From Candidatus Uhrbacteria bacterium RIFOXYB2_FULL_45_11 (GTDB lineage Bacteria; Patescibacteriota; Patescibacteriia; UBA9934; GWF2-40-263): a DNA stretch of 29,913 nt. The stretch covers positions 1-29,913 of the forward strand of contig MGFD01000050.1 of the NCBI GenBank assembly GCA_001791715.1, in the 5' to 3' direction. The notes below the pieces were generated by a model that was not told the origin of the DNA, did no database searches, and saw nothing but the letters and a program-made list of their open reading frames with translations. Shown here one piece after another: positions 1-8,758 of the stretch. Position numbers and translations under genes: made by a program. Every line of letters begins with the position of its first letter. Within the stretch, counting starts at the first letter, position 1.

Positions 1-2
1 AT

Positions 3-3000
3 AGTTCAATCGTAAACGGTGGGGAAGCGTGTGATGACGGAAACAAAAAGAATGCAGATGGATGTTCTTCAAATTGTTTGTTTGAAGGCGGTGTGGTTGC
101 GTATTCAAGCGCTCGATGTGGCGACGGAGTTGTTGGTACAAATGAAACGTGTGATCCAGGGACACATTGTGCGAATGGCGCAGCTTGTTCCATTGGGGGC
201 GCGGCATGTCAGGATGGTTCCACGTGTTCTGTGCTTGAAACAGCGGCATGTTCAGATGTGTGTTTGAATCGCGGTACGAATCCTGGAAAAAATCCCGTAA
301 ACCTTGCGTGTGGAAATGGAAAAACAGATCCAGGAGAAGATATTGGATGTGATCTTATTACTGGAATCGCACAAGGTTGTTCAAAAAATTGTTTGAAAAT
401 GGGTTCGAGTCCGCATTATCTTTCGCCTTCTGTGTGTGGAAATGGCGGGGCGCTTGAAACAGGTGAACAATGTGAAGCAGCCGCAGCTTCTGCTTCTGTT
501 GCGTATTCTGTTGGTCCGTATGCTGTGGCAGAGGTTTCAAGTGGAGCATCTGTTGAGGTTGAAAAAGATAAAACAAAATCAACCTACGGATATGCCATTT
601 CAACCGTTGAAGTAACGGTTGATGGAAAAACTGGGTCGGGTGAAATGAAGTTGCTTTGTTCTTGTGCGGCAGATAATCAATGCGGCGTAAAAACAGGAAC
701 ATCGGAGTCGCTTGGATGTGGTGTAGAAAAATGTTGTTTTGAGCGTCCAAAGATTACAACAATGGTTCCAGGAAACAATGCAACAAACGTTTGTCGCAAT
801 ACAGCTATTTCTGTTGTGTTCGATCAACAAATGGACGAAGGATCATTTGGATCTGTTGATACGGACGGAAATGGAAAAATCGAGGCAGCAGAACAAGATC
901 CAAATCTTCAGCTTGAATTGATTTCGATGAAATCGGCGGAAGGAAAAGATAATCCGGTGAACGCAACAAATTGTCCGTATTATGCAAAATCTGTTGGATT
1001 GTTGCGTACAAAGAATCTTTTTGCCAATGTTTGGCATTGGGTTCAAGGACTGTTTGGTCAGCCGGTTATGGCTAACGCAACCACGCAATGTTTTGTGCCG
1101 GTAACGTATGAACAAGATCCTGGAACGCATCAGGTTTATCTTAAATACCAAGAACGTTTGTCTCCGCTTGCAACATATAAACTGACAGTCAAAACCAAAA
1201 ATGGAAATGCAAATGGTGTTTTGAGTAAAAATAAAGTGAGTATTTGTCTTGGAGATAACGGAACAACGTGTCAAAACGTCTCTCAATCAAACACATTCAC
1301 AACAGGTCCAGACGTTTGTTTGCTTGATATTGTGGAAACTTCAGATCATGGAATCACGCCCACCCCTCCACAATATCTCTCAAAGAGTTCTGGATATTAT
1401 TCAAAAACAAGTGAGGTTCATGAATTTAGTGCAAAGGCATTTTCGTATCGAAAAAACACAGGACTGCCTGAAGAAATTTCTTCCCTTCCAAATTATTATG
1501 CATGGACATGGAGCTGGGAAGCGTTGGTGAAAGATGTTGTGACAAAGACAGATATTTTAGGAATCAATGCGCCAAGCACAACAAAGTCCGCACAATATAA
1601 AGCACTCGGAAAGAATGGTTCTGGAAATGTTATTGCCACCGCAACAATTTCTGCAGACAGCATGAATGCTGTTTCAACGGTTAAAACGGCTGTATCGGGA
1701 AATGTTTCTGAAATTGCGTTTTTGTGTGAAAATTCATGGCCGGATTTAGCGCATGGTGTGCCGTTCATTGAAAATGGCGCAAACACAAATTTTTCTCTCT
1801 TCTATTGTCGTGACACAGGGAAACCAGGAGAAGGAAAAACGCTGCCGGCTCTTGAACTGCCTCCAACAGACGCTACACCAGACGTAAATCAGCTTATTAC
1901 AACGGAAGTGCTGAAAGAGTTGGTGTTCCGAGTTTCTGGAACAAAAGATTCTATTGGGATTCGTGTGCTCTCAAATCCAAAATTTTTGTCGCCAATGGTT
2001 TGGTTCAAAACCCAAGGATTTTCGGGGACACCAAAAGCCGCCAAACTTGATGGGTATGAAGCCGTGCAGACAGGAACAACCATTTACGCAGCCGCCGCAA
2101 ATCGCAACGGATCAAACTTGTATTCAAATATTTACGTGATTTCTTTTAATGCAGACGCAGGAAAAGAAGCACAACAGATTTTTGATCTCGTCTTACAAAA
2201 TTTCCGATTAAATGCGAATGACACAGGTGTAACGGGCGTGTCTCACGTTGGATTGTGTAAGGGCGGAAGCGCGTACGTACCGTCTGGCGGTCCGTTTGTT
2301 GCGTGTTCGTGGGATGGAGATTGTTTGGATCAATGTAAACCGAACGGTCGCTGTTCTGTTTCAGATAAGGTCTGTGATCCAAAAGTAGGAAACGCAGAAT
2401 GTAATGCCCAAGATCCAAACATGTTCTGCGACGCGGATAAACAAAAATTAATCAGAGATACAAAACGATTGACAGATATTACAGAAATGGTGACCACCTT
2501 TGAAAAATACGGAAATAACAATGGTCGTTGTGCTGTCACAAAGAGTCAATCGTGTGTTGTTTCTCAAAACAGTAAAGTTGGCGCGCCACAGAATCCAGCG
2601 TGTCCCGGAACAGAAACGTGTATTCCAAGTTATCCAACCATTCAAGCGGGAACGTTTGTTCCTTCCATGAGCAACAGTATTTGGCCATCATGGAACAGTA
2701 CGCTTGGAAATGCGGTTGGAGGCGCACTTCCAACAGATCCGCTGAATCAATTCTGGGGACAGTGTAAAAACGTTGGTACGGGATACGATTCTGCAACATG
2801 TTGGAACAGCACAAAGGGAGAATTTAAATGTCCGGACGGTTCTCATATCTACGGATATCAAAACCTGGGAGGAGAAACGTATACATTGTCGACAGAGCTT
2901 GAATATAAAGCGGTCGCATGGAGTAACAAGATTGATGATCAGACAGGAGTAGATCATGCAATCATTAAAGCTGCATACGGTACAGGGAAAGCTCCAGCGA

Positions 3001-5108
3001 ACTTGCTCCCTGGATTTACGGAAACATCCGCATATTGCAACGCCTCCACATTCGGAAGTTCTACAATTTGTGGAGATGGAGTTAAGGGTGCCGGAGAGGA
3101 TTGTGAAATTGGTGAAGTTTCTTCAATTACCTGTGCAGGCGGCGGGTTTATCAATGTGACTTGTAAAAATGACTGTAAAAATTATCCAAATGACGCCGCG
3201 GCTGAGGCTGCGGCAAAAGCGGCGGGTGGAACATGTAAACCGTTTGCGTGTGGAAATGGAGTAAAAGAAGGAACGGAAGTTTGTGATGACGGCGCATTAA
3301 ATGGCACATACGGACATTGCGGAAAGAATTGTACGACCGCTTCTGACTTTGCGTGTGGCGATGGGTATCTTGCCGGAAATGAACAGTGTGATTGCGGAAC
3401 TCCTACGAATTTTTTGACGGTTAAAGCAGATGCAAATAGCTGGGCAAATAAAAATTGTACGGTTGCAAATGGTGCATATCTCAAGGACGGAAAAAACTGT
3501 ACAGCAGAATGTAAAGCACCTGGGCCAAGATGCGGAGACCAGGTCGTGAATGACTCATCAGAAACATGTGATGGAAATACAGAAACGTATGCCGGAGCGT
3601 TGAATGCAAACGGAACAAAATGCACAGCTGCGTCTGGGTGCCCTGTTGCAGCATGTTCAAAATCAAAAATTTGTACGGCAGGAACAAATATAGGTTCCGT
3701 TTGTAATGCACCTGGAGATTGTCCTACAGATCCAGCAGATATTTGTAAAAAAGAAACATGTAACGTGGGCAAGTGCTCTACAAGCAATCTTTCTTGCAAA
3801 AATGATTCAGACTGTAAGGCGGCAAAATGTGCCATAAGCGGAAAAGCTTGTACAAACAATGGGGATTGTGCTGGAAAATGTTCCGACGAACAATATGCAC
3901 TTACGCGCACCCGCACGTGTCAGAATTATAATCAACCAACCGTTTCTTCTTGTCAGTGGACCGTTAATGAGCCGGGTGGCGGATGGGGTGCGTGTGCTGG
4001 TGGTCCGCAACAGTGTGGAAATGGAAAGAAAGAAGGAACAGAAGAATGTGACGATGGAAACAGTTCAAATAACGACATCTGTACAAACAGCTGTAAGACA
4101 AATGTTTGTGGAGATAATCATGTAAACGTTGGAATCGAATCGTGTGATAGTGGTACCGCAAACGGAACGGTTTGTAATGCGGCGTACGGATCAAGCTGTA
4201 ACTTCTGTAATCAGTACTGTCAGTACAAAACACAGTCAGGGCCTTATTGTGGAGATGGGGTCAAAAATGGATCTGAATTGTGTGATGGAGATGACCAATT
4301 ATTTACCTGTTTCAAGTCGGATCCCGGAACGCAGACCAGCCAAACGCAGGGAACATGTCTTTCACAAGATGCGGGAAAAACAGGAGGAAAAGCTGGGCAG
4401 ACATGGATTGGAAAAGCTTGTGATAACGGATTTACGTGTCGAAAGCTTGGTGTGTGTAACGGAGGAAGTCGATACGGAGAAAACGGCAAAGCCTGCATTA
4501 TGTACGGGGTTGGCGGAGTAGCAGAAGGATCGAATGTCAATAACTGCGATGGATATTGTAGTAATGACAACAATGCAGCATGTAATCATGATGCAGATTG
4601 TGGATCTGGAAATACATGTGTTGGGCCTGGTGCGTGTATAGCACCCATTTGTGCTCCAAACTGTGGTAGTACGTGTCCTATCGCCTATCAAAAAATCACG
4701 TTGCAAGTACAAGGAAACGCTGCGCAATCACAGCCATCTGAGAGTATCGCCCTTTTCGCGATAGATAACGGCGCAGGAAAAGTACCTGATCGTGCAAATG
4801 TCTTGTTTCCGGCGTGTCGTGTTGGGGTTGGTTTGACCGCGGATGTTTCATCAAACAGCACCCTTCTCAATGTGGGATATACCGTGTCATTGATTGCGGC
4901 AACATTTAAAGATGCTGAGGGAAAATACATCAATCCACAAACAGATACGTCCGTGCTTGATATCGGAAATGGATTAAAGTTGCCGCTTCCAAGCAAATTC
5001 ATTTGTCATGATGTTCCGTTCACTCTTCCACTGAATGTTTTTCTGAATTCTGAGGACACATCTGTGACATTTAAGAATATTGAATTCACGTATTGTCCGG
5101 TTAATTAG
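3..5108 (+). CDS. Giant Cys-rich repeat surface protein (5'-truncated by window edge)
   Basis: The reading frame is open from base 3, so the true start lies upstream; the TTG at 78 is not the start, because residues before it already form a Cys-rich repeat (GGEACDDGN...DGCSSNC). About ten modules of the Myxococcus-type cysteine-rich repeat (DUF4215-like, CGNG/CGDG...E.CDDG) occur at both ends. Between them lie an SbsA-like bacterial Ig domain (PKITTMVPGNNATNVC, near base 750), an EF-hand-like calcium loop at 858-893 (DTDGNGKIEAAE) and, near 2640-2900, a block with WPSW...LPTDP...TCWN that resembles C-terminal regions of CPR pilin-like proteins (inference). No membrane anchor or LPXTG is seen at the C-terminus, which ends ...EFTYCPVN. 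The likely role is an extracellular, disulfide-rich, calcium-stabilised adhesin or matrix protein. The exact function is unknown. Confidence 0.85.
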   Translation, partial: SSIVNGGEACDDGNKKNADGCSSNCLFEGGVVAYSSARCGDGVVGTNETCDPGTHCANGAACSIGGAACQDGSTCSVLETAACSDVCLNRGTNPGKNPVNLACGNGKTDPGEDIGCDLITGIAQGCSKNCLKMGSSPHYLSPSVCGNGGALETGEQCEAAAASASVAYSVGPYAVAEVSSGASVEVEKDKTKSTYGYAISTVEVTVDGKTGSGEMKLLCSCAADNQCGVKTGTSESLGCGVEKCCFERPKITTMVPGNNATNVCRNTAISVVFDQQMDEGSFGSVDTDGNGKIEAAEQDPNLQLELISMKSAEGKDNPVNATNCPYYAKSVGLLRTKNLFANVWHWVQGLFGQPVMANATTQCFVPVTYEQDPGTHQVYLKYQERLSPLATYKLTVKTKNGNANGVLSKNKVSICLGDNGTTCQNVSQSNTFTTGPDVCLLDIVETSDHGITPTPPQYLSKSSGYYSKTSEVHEFSAKAFSYRKNTGLPEEISSLPNYYAWTWSWEALVKDVVTKTDILGINAPSTTKSAQYKALGKNGSGNVIATATISADSMNAVSTVKTAVSGNVSEIAFLCENSWPDLAHGVPFIENGANTNFSLFYCRDTGKPGEGKTLPALELPPTDATPDVNQLITTEVLKELVFRVSGTKDSIGIRVLSNPKFLSPMVWFKTQGFSGTPKAAKLDGYEAVQTGTTIYAAAANRNGSNLYSNIYVISFNADAGKEAQQIFDLVLQNFRLNANDTGVTGVSHVGLCKGGSAYVPSGGPFVACSWDGDCLDQCKPNGRCSVSDKVCDPKVGNAECNAQDPNMFCDADKQKLIRDTKRLTDITEMVTTFEKYGNNNGRCAVTKSQSCVVSQNSKVGAPQNPACPGTETCIPSYPTIQAGTFVPSMSNSIWPSWNSTLGNAVGGALPTDPLNQFWGQCKNVGTGYDSATCWNSTKGEFKCPDGSHIYGYQNLGGETYTLSTELEYKAVAWSNKIDDQTGVDHAIIKAAYGTGKAPANLLPGFTETSAYCNASTFGSSTICGDGVKGAGEDCEIGEVSSITCAGGGFINVTCKNDCKNYPNDAAAEAAAKAAGGTCKPFACGNGVKEGTEVCDDGALNGTYGHCGKNCTTASDFACGDGYLAGNEQCDCGTPTNFLTVKADANSWANKNCTVANGAYLKDGKNCTAECKAPGPRCGDQVVNDSSETCDGNTETYAGALNANGTKCTAASGCPVAACSKSKICTAGTNIGSVCNAPGDCPTDPADICKKETCNVGKCSTSNLSCKNDSDCKAAKCAISGKACTNNGDCAGKCSDEQYALTRTRTCQNYNQPTVSSCQWTVNEPGGGWGACAGGPQQCGNGKKEGTEECDDGNSSNNDICTNSCKTNVCGDNHVNVGIESCDSGTANGTVCNAAYGSSCNFCNQYCQYKTQSGPYCGDGVKNGSELCDGDDQLFTCFKSDPGTQTSQTQGTCLSQDAGKTGGKAGQTWIGKACDNGFTCRKLGVCNGGSRYGENGKACIMYGVGGVAEGSNVNNCDGYCSNDNNAACNHDADCGSGNTCVGPGACIAPICAPNCGSTCPIAYQKITLQVQGNAAQSQPSESIALFAIDNGAGKVPDRANVLFPACRVGVGLTADVSSNSTLLNVGYTVSLIAATFKDAEGKYINPQTDTSVLDIGNGLKLPLPSKFICHDVPFTLPLNVFLNSEDTSVTFKNIEFTYCPVN

Positions 5109-5236
5109 TAAAGTAGAAAGTAGAGAGCAGAAAGTAGAAAGGAAGAGACAAAGGAAACAAGTAAAAAAATTTCCTTTACTCCCTGCCTGCCGGCAGGCAA
5201 GACACGACTCCACAACTCCACGACTTTTCCCTTTTT
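5109..5236 (+). repeat. 7-nt-period purine array and palindrome before a start codon
   Basis: Immediately after the surface-protein stop, 7-nt units of the type AAGTAGA repeat about five times (5111-5152). An AAAGGAAA...TTTCCTTT hairpin follows, then the perfect 16-bp palindrome TGCCTGCCGGCAGGCA (5184-5199), then a pyrimidine-rich stretch (ACTCCACAACTCCACGAC) ending next to the ATG at 5237. The same 7-nt units recur before ybeY and ftsA. No SD and no clear promoter are seen. Confidence 0.75.
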
Positions 5237-6040
5237 ATGGACTTCAGCGATCAACCTATACAGCCAAAACATATTCCTTGGAAACTCATCGCCATTATTG
5301 CGGGCGGAGTTGTTTTGGCTGGGTTGATTATGGGAGGGGTGTTTTACGTCATTCGGGATAAGACACCTCAGGCGCCGCCCGCATCATCTGTTGTAAGTGT
5401 TTTTGGAACGCCGTCGAGTACAGAAACAACATCTGTTTCTGCCGAATCGGCGTGTGATGTGGCGGAAGATTCGGAAGCGTGTCGGATCTTAAAAGCAAAA
5501 GAACGTGCGATTGCGGAGAAAAAATCAGAGAGCTGCGATGTTTTAACAGAAGAAGATAAAGACGACTGTTATTGGAGTGTGGCGCGTGCGGCGAGAGATG
5601 CTGTTGTCTGTGAAAAGATCAAAAACGGAGATTGGATGAAGCAATGTGCGGATGAACAACACGCATCGCTCGCCATCACAACGTCAGATGTTGCTTTATG
5701 TGATAAAATAGCGGACGGACAAACAAAAATGCATTGCGAACATGTTGTTGCGATAAAAGATGGAACGGTTTGTGAAAATGCGGATGCGAATTGTCTGTTT
5801 ACACGAGTGCTTGTAGCGGCAAATCAACGGAAAGATGCGGACGTTTGTCGAGTCCTTGATCCAAAACGTTCTGCGGAATGTCGAACGCTCGTTGTGGTGA
5901 ATGATCCGGATCTTGACGGCATCGATTCAACACAAGAAATCGTGTTGTACGGCACAAACCCACGCAATCCGGATACAGATGGCGATGGATATCTTGATGG
6001 GCAAGAGGTAAATGCAGGATACGATCCTTTGAAAAAGTAA
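5237..6040 (+). CDS. Single-pass membrane protein with Cys-pair repeats and TSP3 calcium repeat
   Basis: A short N-terminal segment is followed by one membrane helix (about residues 16-38, PWKLIAIIAGGVVLAGLIMG) and a low-complexity linker. About six tandem helical units of 25-30 residues follow, each carrying a pair of cysteines spaced 7-15 apart (for example VCEKIKNGDWMKQC, LCDKIADGQTKMHC). The C-terminus is a thrombospondin type-3 calcium repeat (DPDLDGID...NPDTDGDGYLDGQE). The cytoplasmic part is tiny, so most of the protein should lie outside the cell. It is the first of three neighbours with the same layout (helix, linker, TSP3). The ATG follows a pyrimidine-rich repeat and has no SD. 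I do not recognise a named family for the Cys-pair unit. Confidence 0.85.
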   Translation: MDFSDQPIQPKHIPWKLIAIIAGGVVLAGLIMGGVFYVIRDKTPQAPPASSVVSVFGTPSSTETTSVSAESACDVAEDSEACRILKAKERAIAEKKSESCDVLTEEDKDDCYWSVARAARDAVVCEKIKNGDWMKQCADEQHASLAITTSDVALCDKIADGQTKMHCEHVVAIKDGTVCENADANCLFTRVLVAANQRKDADVCRVLDPKRSAECRTLVVVNDPDLDGIDSTQEIVLYGTNPRNPDTDGDGYLDGQEVNAGYDPLKK

Positions 6041-6069
6041 TTTCTCAACACGCTTAATCGCCACACTCT

Positions 6070-6702
6070 ATGTTCGACGAACTCCAAAAAGAACCAGAAG
6101 ATGTTTTTGCTCAAACAGACGCAACTGCGCCTCAAATGAGTCCTCCAACCATGAACACGCCTGTGCAACCGACCACTCCTCCTGCACCAGCATCTTCAAT
6201 GTCAACTGCGCCTACGTTAGAACCCATAAAAATGACGGAGTCAGCTGAAAAACGTCCGTTTCCTTGGAAGATTGTTGTTCTTTTTGTAGCAATCATCGCT
6301 GTTGTTGGACTCGCGTTTTTTCTCTCTATGAGAATCCTGAATTCTCGTACGCCTGTAACGCCACCAGCTCCTGAAACAGCAACAGAACAAACAGAAACAC
6401 CTGTGGCTGAAACAACCACGCCAGCTCCCGTGGAAGAGATCACACAAGTTCCTGCAGAAGATCAAACGGCTGACGCAGACAAAGATGGCTTAACGGATGC
6501 GCGTGAGGCACTCCTTGGAACAAATCCAAACAGCCCAGACACAGACGCAGATAATTTGTTTGATAAAGAAGAAGTGGATGTTTATCAAACGAACCCATTA
6601 AATCCAGATACAGATGGTGATACGTTTAAAGATGGAGACGAAGTCAAAAATGGATATAACCCAAATGGCCCAGGTCAGTTGTTGCAAGTACCACAAAAAT
6701 AG
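6070..6702 (+). CDS. Single-pass membrane protein with TSP3 repeats
   Basis: An acidic, Pro/Thr-rich N-terminus of about 60 residues precedes one membrane helix (about 60-82, PWKIVVLFVAIIAVVGLAFF), a Thr/Pro/Glu linker and two or three calcium-binding TSP3 repeats (DADKDGLTDARE, NSPDTDADNLFDKEE, NPDTDGDTFKDGDE). The layout matches the genes on both sides, so the three probably arose by duplication. The spacing to the upstream gene is 29 nt and to the downstream gene 12 nt, consistent with one transcript. No SD precedes the ATG. The role is probably surface display of a calcium-binding stalk; substrates or partners are unknown. Confidence 0.85.
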   Translation: MFDELQKEPEDVFAQTDATAPQMSPPTMNTPVQPTTPPAPASSMSTAPTLEPIKMTESAEKRPFPWKIVVLFVAIIAVVGLAFFLSMRILNSRTPVTPPAPETATEQTETPVAETTTPAPVEEITQVPAEDQTADADKDGLTDAREALLGTNPNSPDTDADNLFDKEEVDVYQTNPLNPDTDGDTFKDGDEVKNGYNPNGPGQLLQVPQK

Positions 6703-6714
6703 GATCATTTCTTT

Positions 6715-7710
6715 ATGGCAGACACAAACACACCGTCCATGATCATTCAACCTCCAAAAGAAAGCGTTCCTGATCAAACGCGCGTGTTTGCGATGCCGGT
6801 AAAGTATCGTCATGGTGCGGTTGTGAACATGGTGGAGCCACAAAAAATATCGGCTACTCCTGTTGCTGCCGTTCAGCCGCCCGCCCCTCCTAAAACACTT
6901 TCTCCACTCCCATCGGCAACACAAGTAAAACAGCCTGCACATACAAAAAAAGGGTTGTTGATCGCCGGAGGTATTGTATTGATCGCCCTTGCAATTGGTG
7001 GATATCTCTTGTTGCGCAGTGTTCAAAAAAATAAACAAAATACAATTCCAGAACAACCTTCTGCCACAGAAACTCCTGTTGAAACACCTGCAACATCACA
7101 AGAAACACCCGATGTTGTCCCTGTGACAGAAACCTTGCCGCCCGCAAGTCCTTTTCCGCCCGCGGCAACATCAGGTATTGATACGGATTCTGATGGTCTG
7201 ACGGACGTAGAGGAAAACATCGTTTTTTCCACGAATGCAAATCTGCCGGACTCTGATGGTGATGGTTTTTTGGATGGAAATGAGGTGTATCACGGGTATA
7301 ATCCAAACGGAACAGCACCGGGAACATTGATTTTAGCAGGACTCGCACAGATGTTGCAGATCGATGGATTTCAAATGCTCTATCCCTCAAAATGGACAGC
7401 GCTGTCTGCACAAACAGGAATCGGATCCACTATTTCAACAAGCACAGGTGAAAGCATAAACGTATCAGTCACTGTAAAAGACGCAGCACTTCCGCTCATG
7501 GATTGGTTTAATCAGGTTGTACATGACGGATCACCCTCATCGTCAAAGAGCCGAAAAGGATATCCGATGCTCGTCGCAAAAAATCAACTTCGTGTGTATA
7601 TAGATCTTGGAACGCAGGTTGTCACGCTTCAATACGATACATCCACAAAATCCTCAATCGACTATTTGCAAACATTTCAGATGATGGTGAATAGTGTGGA
7701 GGTGAAGTAG
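6715..7710 (+). CDS. Single-pass TSP3 membrane protein with C-terminal PsbP-like domain
   Basis: The cytoplasmic N-terminus (about 80 residues) leads to a membrane helix (GLLIAGGIVLIALAIGGYLL), a Thr/Pro linker, TSP3 repeats (DTDSDGLTDVEE, LPDSDGDGFLDGNE) and then a folded domain of about 120 residues (from FQMLYPSKWT) that is missing in the two upstream paralogues. That domain has the beta-rich pattern and the 'YP..W' entry motif of PsbP/DUF1795-like domains; this is an inference from pattern only. It is the last gene of the TSP3 trio and is followed by the 7-nt-unit inverted repeat. Orientation is probably N-in, with the TSP3 and the terminal domain outside. Confidence 0.82.
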   Translation: MADTNTPSMIIQPPKESVPDQTRVFAMPVKYRHGAVVNMVEPQKISATPVAAVQPPAPPKTLSPLPSATQVKQPAHTKKGLLIAGGIVLIALAIGGYLLLRSVQKNKQNTIPEQPSATETPVETPATSQETPDVVPVTETLPPASPFPPAATSGIDTDSDGLTDVEENIVFSTNANLPDSDGDGFLDGNEVYHGYNPNGTAPGTLILAGLAQMLQIDGFQMLYPSKWTALSAQTGIGSTISTSTGESINVSVTVKDAALPLMDWFNQVVHDGSPSSSKSRKGYPMLVAKNQLRVYIDLGTQVVTLQYDTSTKSSIDYLQTFQMMVNSVEVK

Positions 7711-7813
7711 AAAGGGAAAAGTAGAAAGTAGAAAGGGGTTAGGAATTTTCCTTTTATATTTCTGTCTCTTTGTCTCTCCTTTTCTCCTTTCTACTCTCTA
7801 CTTTCTACTTTTT
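7711..7813 (+). repeat. Inverted 7-nt-period arrays before ybeY
   Basis: The left arm (7711-7740) has AAGTAGAAAGTAGAAAGG. The right arm (7775-7810) is its reverse complement in extended form (CCTTTCTACTCTCTACTTTC). The right arm shares an identical 22-nt stretch (7784-7805) with the array before ftsA (8728-8749). It ends 3-4 nt before the ybeY ATG. The two arms could pair into a long hairpin. Confidence 0.85.
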
Positions 7814-8251
7814 ATGCTCCAAATTGAACTGAATCAAGAATTACTCAAAGGGGGAATGCGGTTTCCAGAAAAGCGCTTGGTTCAGATTGCGTATGAAGTC
7901 TCAAAAGCGTTGAAGTTAAAACGCAAACACAACATTTCTGCCGCGTTTGTTTCTGAAAAAGAAATGAAAAAACTCAACTTGCATCATCGCGGAAAAAATT
8001 CTGTGACCGATGTTTTGTCGTTCACACTCAATAATGAAGATTACTTTGGAGAGATCCTGTTTAGCTACGAACAAGCTAAGCGCCAAGCCGGTGAGATGAA
8101 GCATTCTGTTCGAGATGAAATCAGTTTCTTGATGGTTCATGGGCTTCTGCACGTTTTCGGTTTTGATCATGAGAAACCACTTGAGGCAAAAAAAATGTTT
8201 CCACTTCAGACACAAATTTTACTCAAGCTTGGTGTGGACCCTCGTATATGA
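7814..8251 (+). CDS. ybeY: Endoribonuclease YbeY
   Basis: 145 residues, the usual length of the family. The zinc-binding signature is complete near the C-terminus (HGLLHVFGFDHE, with three histidines spaced H-x3-H-x5-H), and the upstream block KNSVTDVLSF is the conserved TDVLSFP-like motif. YbeY is a single-strand-specific RNase needed for 16S rRNA 3'-end maturation and ribosome quality control in the cytoplasm. The ATG lies right after a pyrimidine-rich repeat arm, with no SD. The stop overlaps the dgkA start by 4 nt (ATGA), so the two are translationally coupled. Confidence 0.95.
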   Translation: MLQIELNQELLKGGMRFPEKRLVQIAYEVSKALKLKRKHNISAAFVSEKEMKKLNLHHRGKNSVTDVLSFTLNNEDYFGEILFSYEQAKRQAGEMKHSVRDEISFLMVHGLLHVFGFDHEKPLEAKKMFPLQTQILLKLGVDPRI

Positions 8252-8616
8252 TTTCCGGGAAACAGCTTCGCAAAAGTTTTGGACATGCGGCAAATGGTTT
8301 TACAACTGTTTTTCGATCTGAACAAAGTTTTCGCTTGCAAATCGTTGCGGCATTTTTTGTTCTTGTTCTTGCGTTGGTGTTTCGTGTCACACATGTTGAG
8401 CTTATCGTGCTTTTGTTTCTCATCGCGTCGGTACTCATCCTTGAACTTATTAACAGTATTTTTGAGCGCGTGCTCGACGCATTCAAACCTCGTCTCCACC
8501 CAATCGTGAAGGAAGCGAAAGATATGATGGCCGCAGCGGTCCTTCTTATGTCGTTCTTTTCCTTGGTGATTGGCGTGCTTATTTTTTATCCCTACGTCAA
8601 TTTGTTGTTTTCTTGA
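8248..8616 (+). CDS. dgkA: Diacylglycerol/undecaprenol kinase (DgkA family)
   Basis: 122 residues with three predicted membrane helices. The family signature is present: ELINSIFE (canonical E-x-x-N-T-A-x-E) and AKDMMAAAVLL. The Gram-positive-type members phosphorylate undecaprenol to supply the lipid carrier for cell-wall glycans; which lipid is used here cannot be told from sequence. The start overlaps the ybeY stop (ATGA). The ybeY-dgkA order is also common in Firmicutes. The 3' end carries the -35 box of the ftsA promoter. Confidence 0.92.
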   Translation: MISGKQLRKSFGHAANGFTTVFRSEQSFRLQIVAAFFVLVLALVFRVTHVELIVLLFLIASVLILELINSIFERVLDAFKPRLHPIVKEAKDMMAAAVLLMSFFSLVIGVLIFYPYVNLLFS

Positions 8617-8631
8617 ATTCTGAGCTATAAT
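8602..8631 (+). promoter_or_regulatory. Sigma70-type promoter for ftsA
   Basis: TTGTTG (8602-8607), an 18-nt spacer, and a perfect TATAAT (8626-8631), straddling the dgkA stop. The transcript would start near 8638 and carry the whole 7-nt-unit array as its leader. Confidence 0.65.
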
Positions 8632-8639
8632 TTTAGTGT

Positions 8640-8758
8640 TCGGGTAAGCAGAAAGGAGAAAGTAGAAAGGGGTAAAGGAGAATTTTTTTCTTGCGCTTTA
8701 CTTTCTCTTTCCCCTCCTTTCTGCTTTCTCCTTTCTACTCTCTACTTTCCACCCTCCT
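8640..8758 (+). repeat. Inverted 7-nt-period arrays before ftsA
   Basis: The left arm (8646-8682) has units AAGCAGA, AAGGAGA, AAGTAGA. The right arm (8697-8750) is the reverse complement of the same unit type (CTTTCTG, CTTTCTC, CTTTCTACTCTCTAC). The arms can form a hairpin within the ftsA leader. The start codon follows CCACCCTCCT directly: the bases before the ATG are pyrimidine, the opposite of an SD. Confidence 0.85.

Noticed and set aside
3182..3916. A 244-codon open frame on the minus strand inside the giant surface-protein gene
   Set aside because: It lies wholly antisense to a continuous, motif-rich coding frame, has no SD or promoter, and its sequence is a biased shadow of Cys-rich codons.
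8249..8251. Recoding of TGA as Gly (code 25 of Gracilibacteria/Absconditabacteria)
   Set aside because: TGA ends ybeY, dgkA, nrdR and several operon genes at family-typical lengths, with ATGA overlaps, so it acts as a stop.
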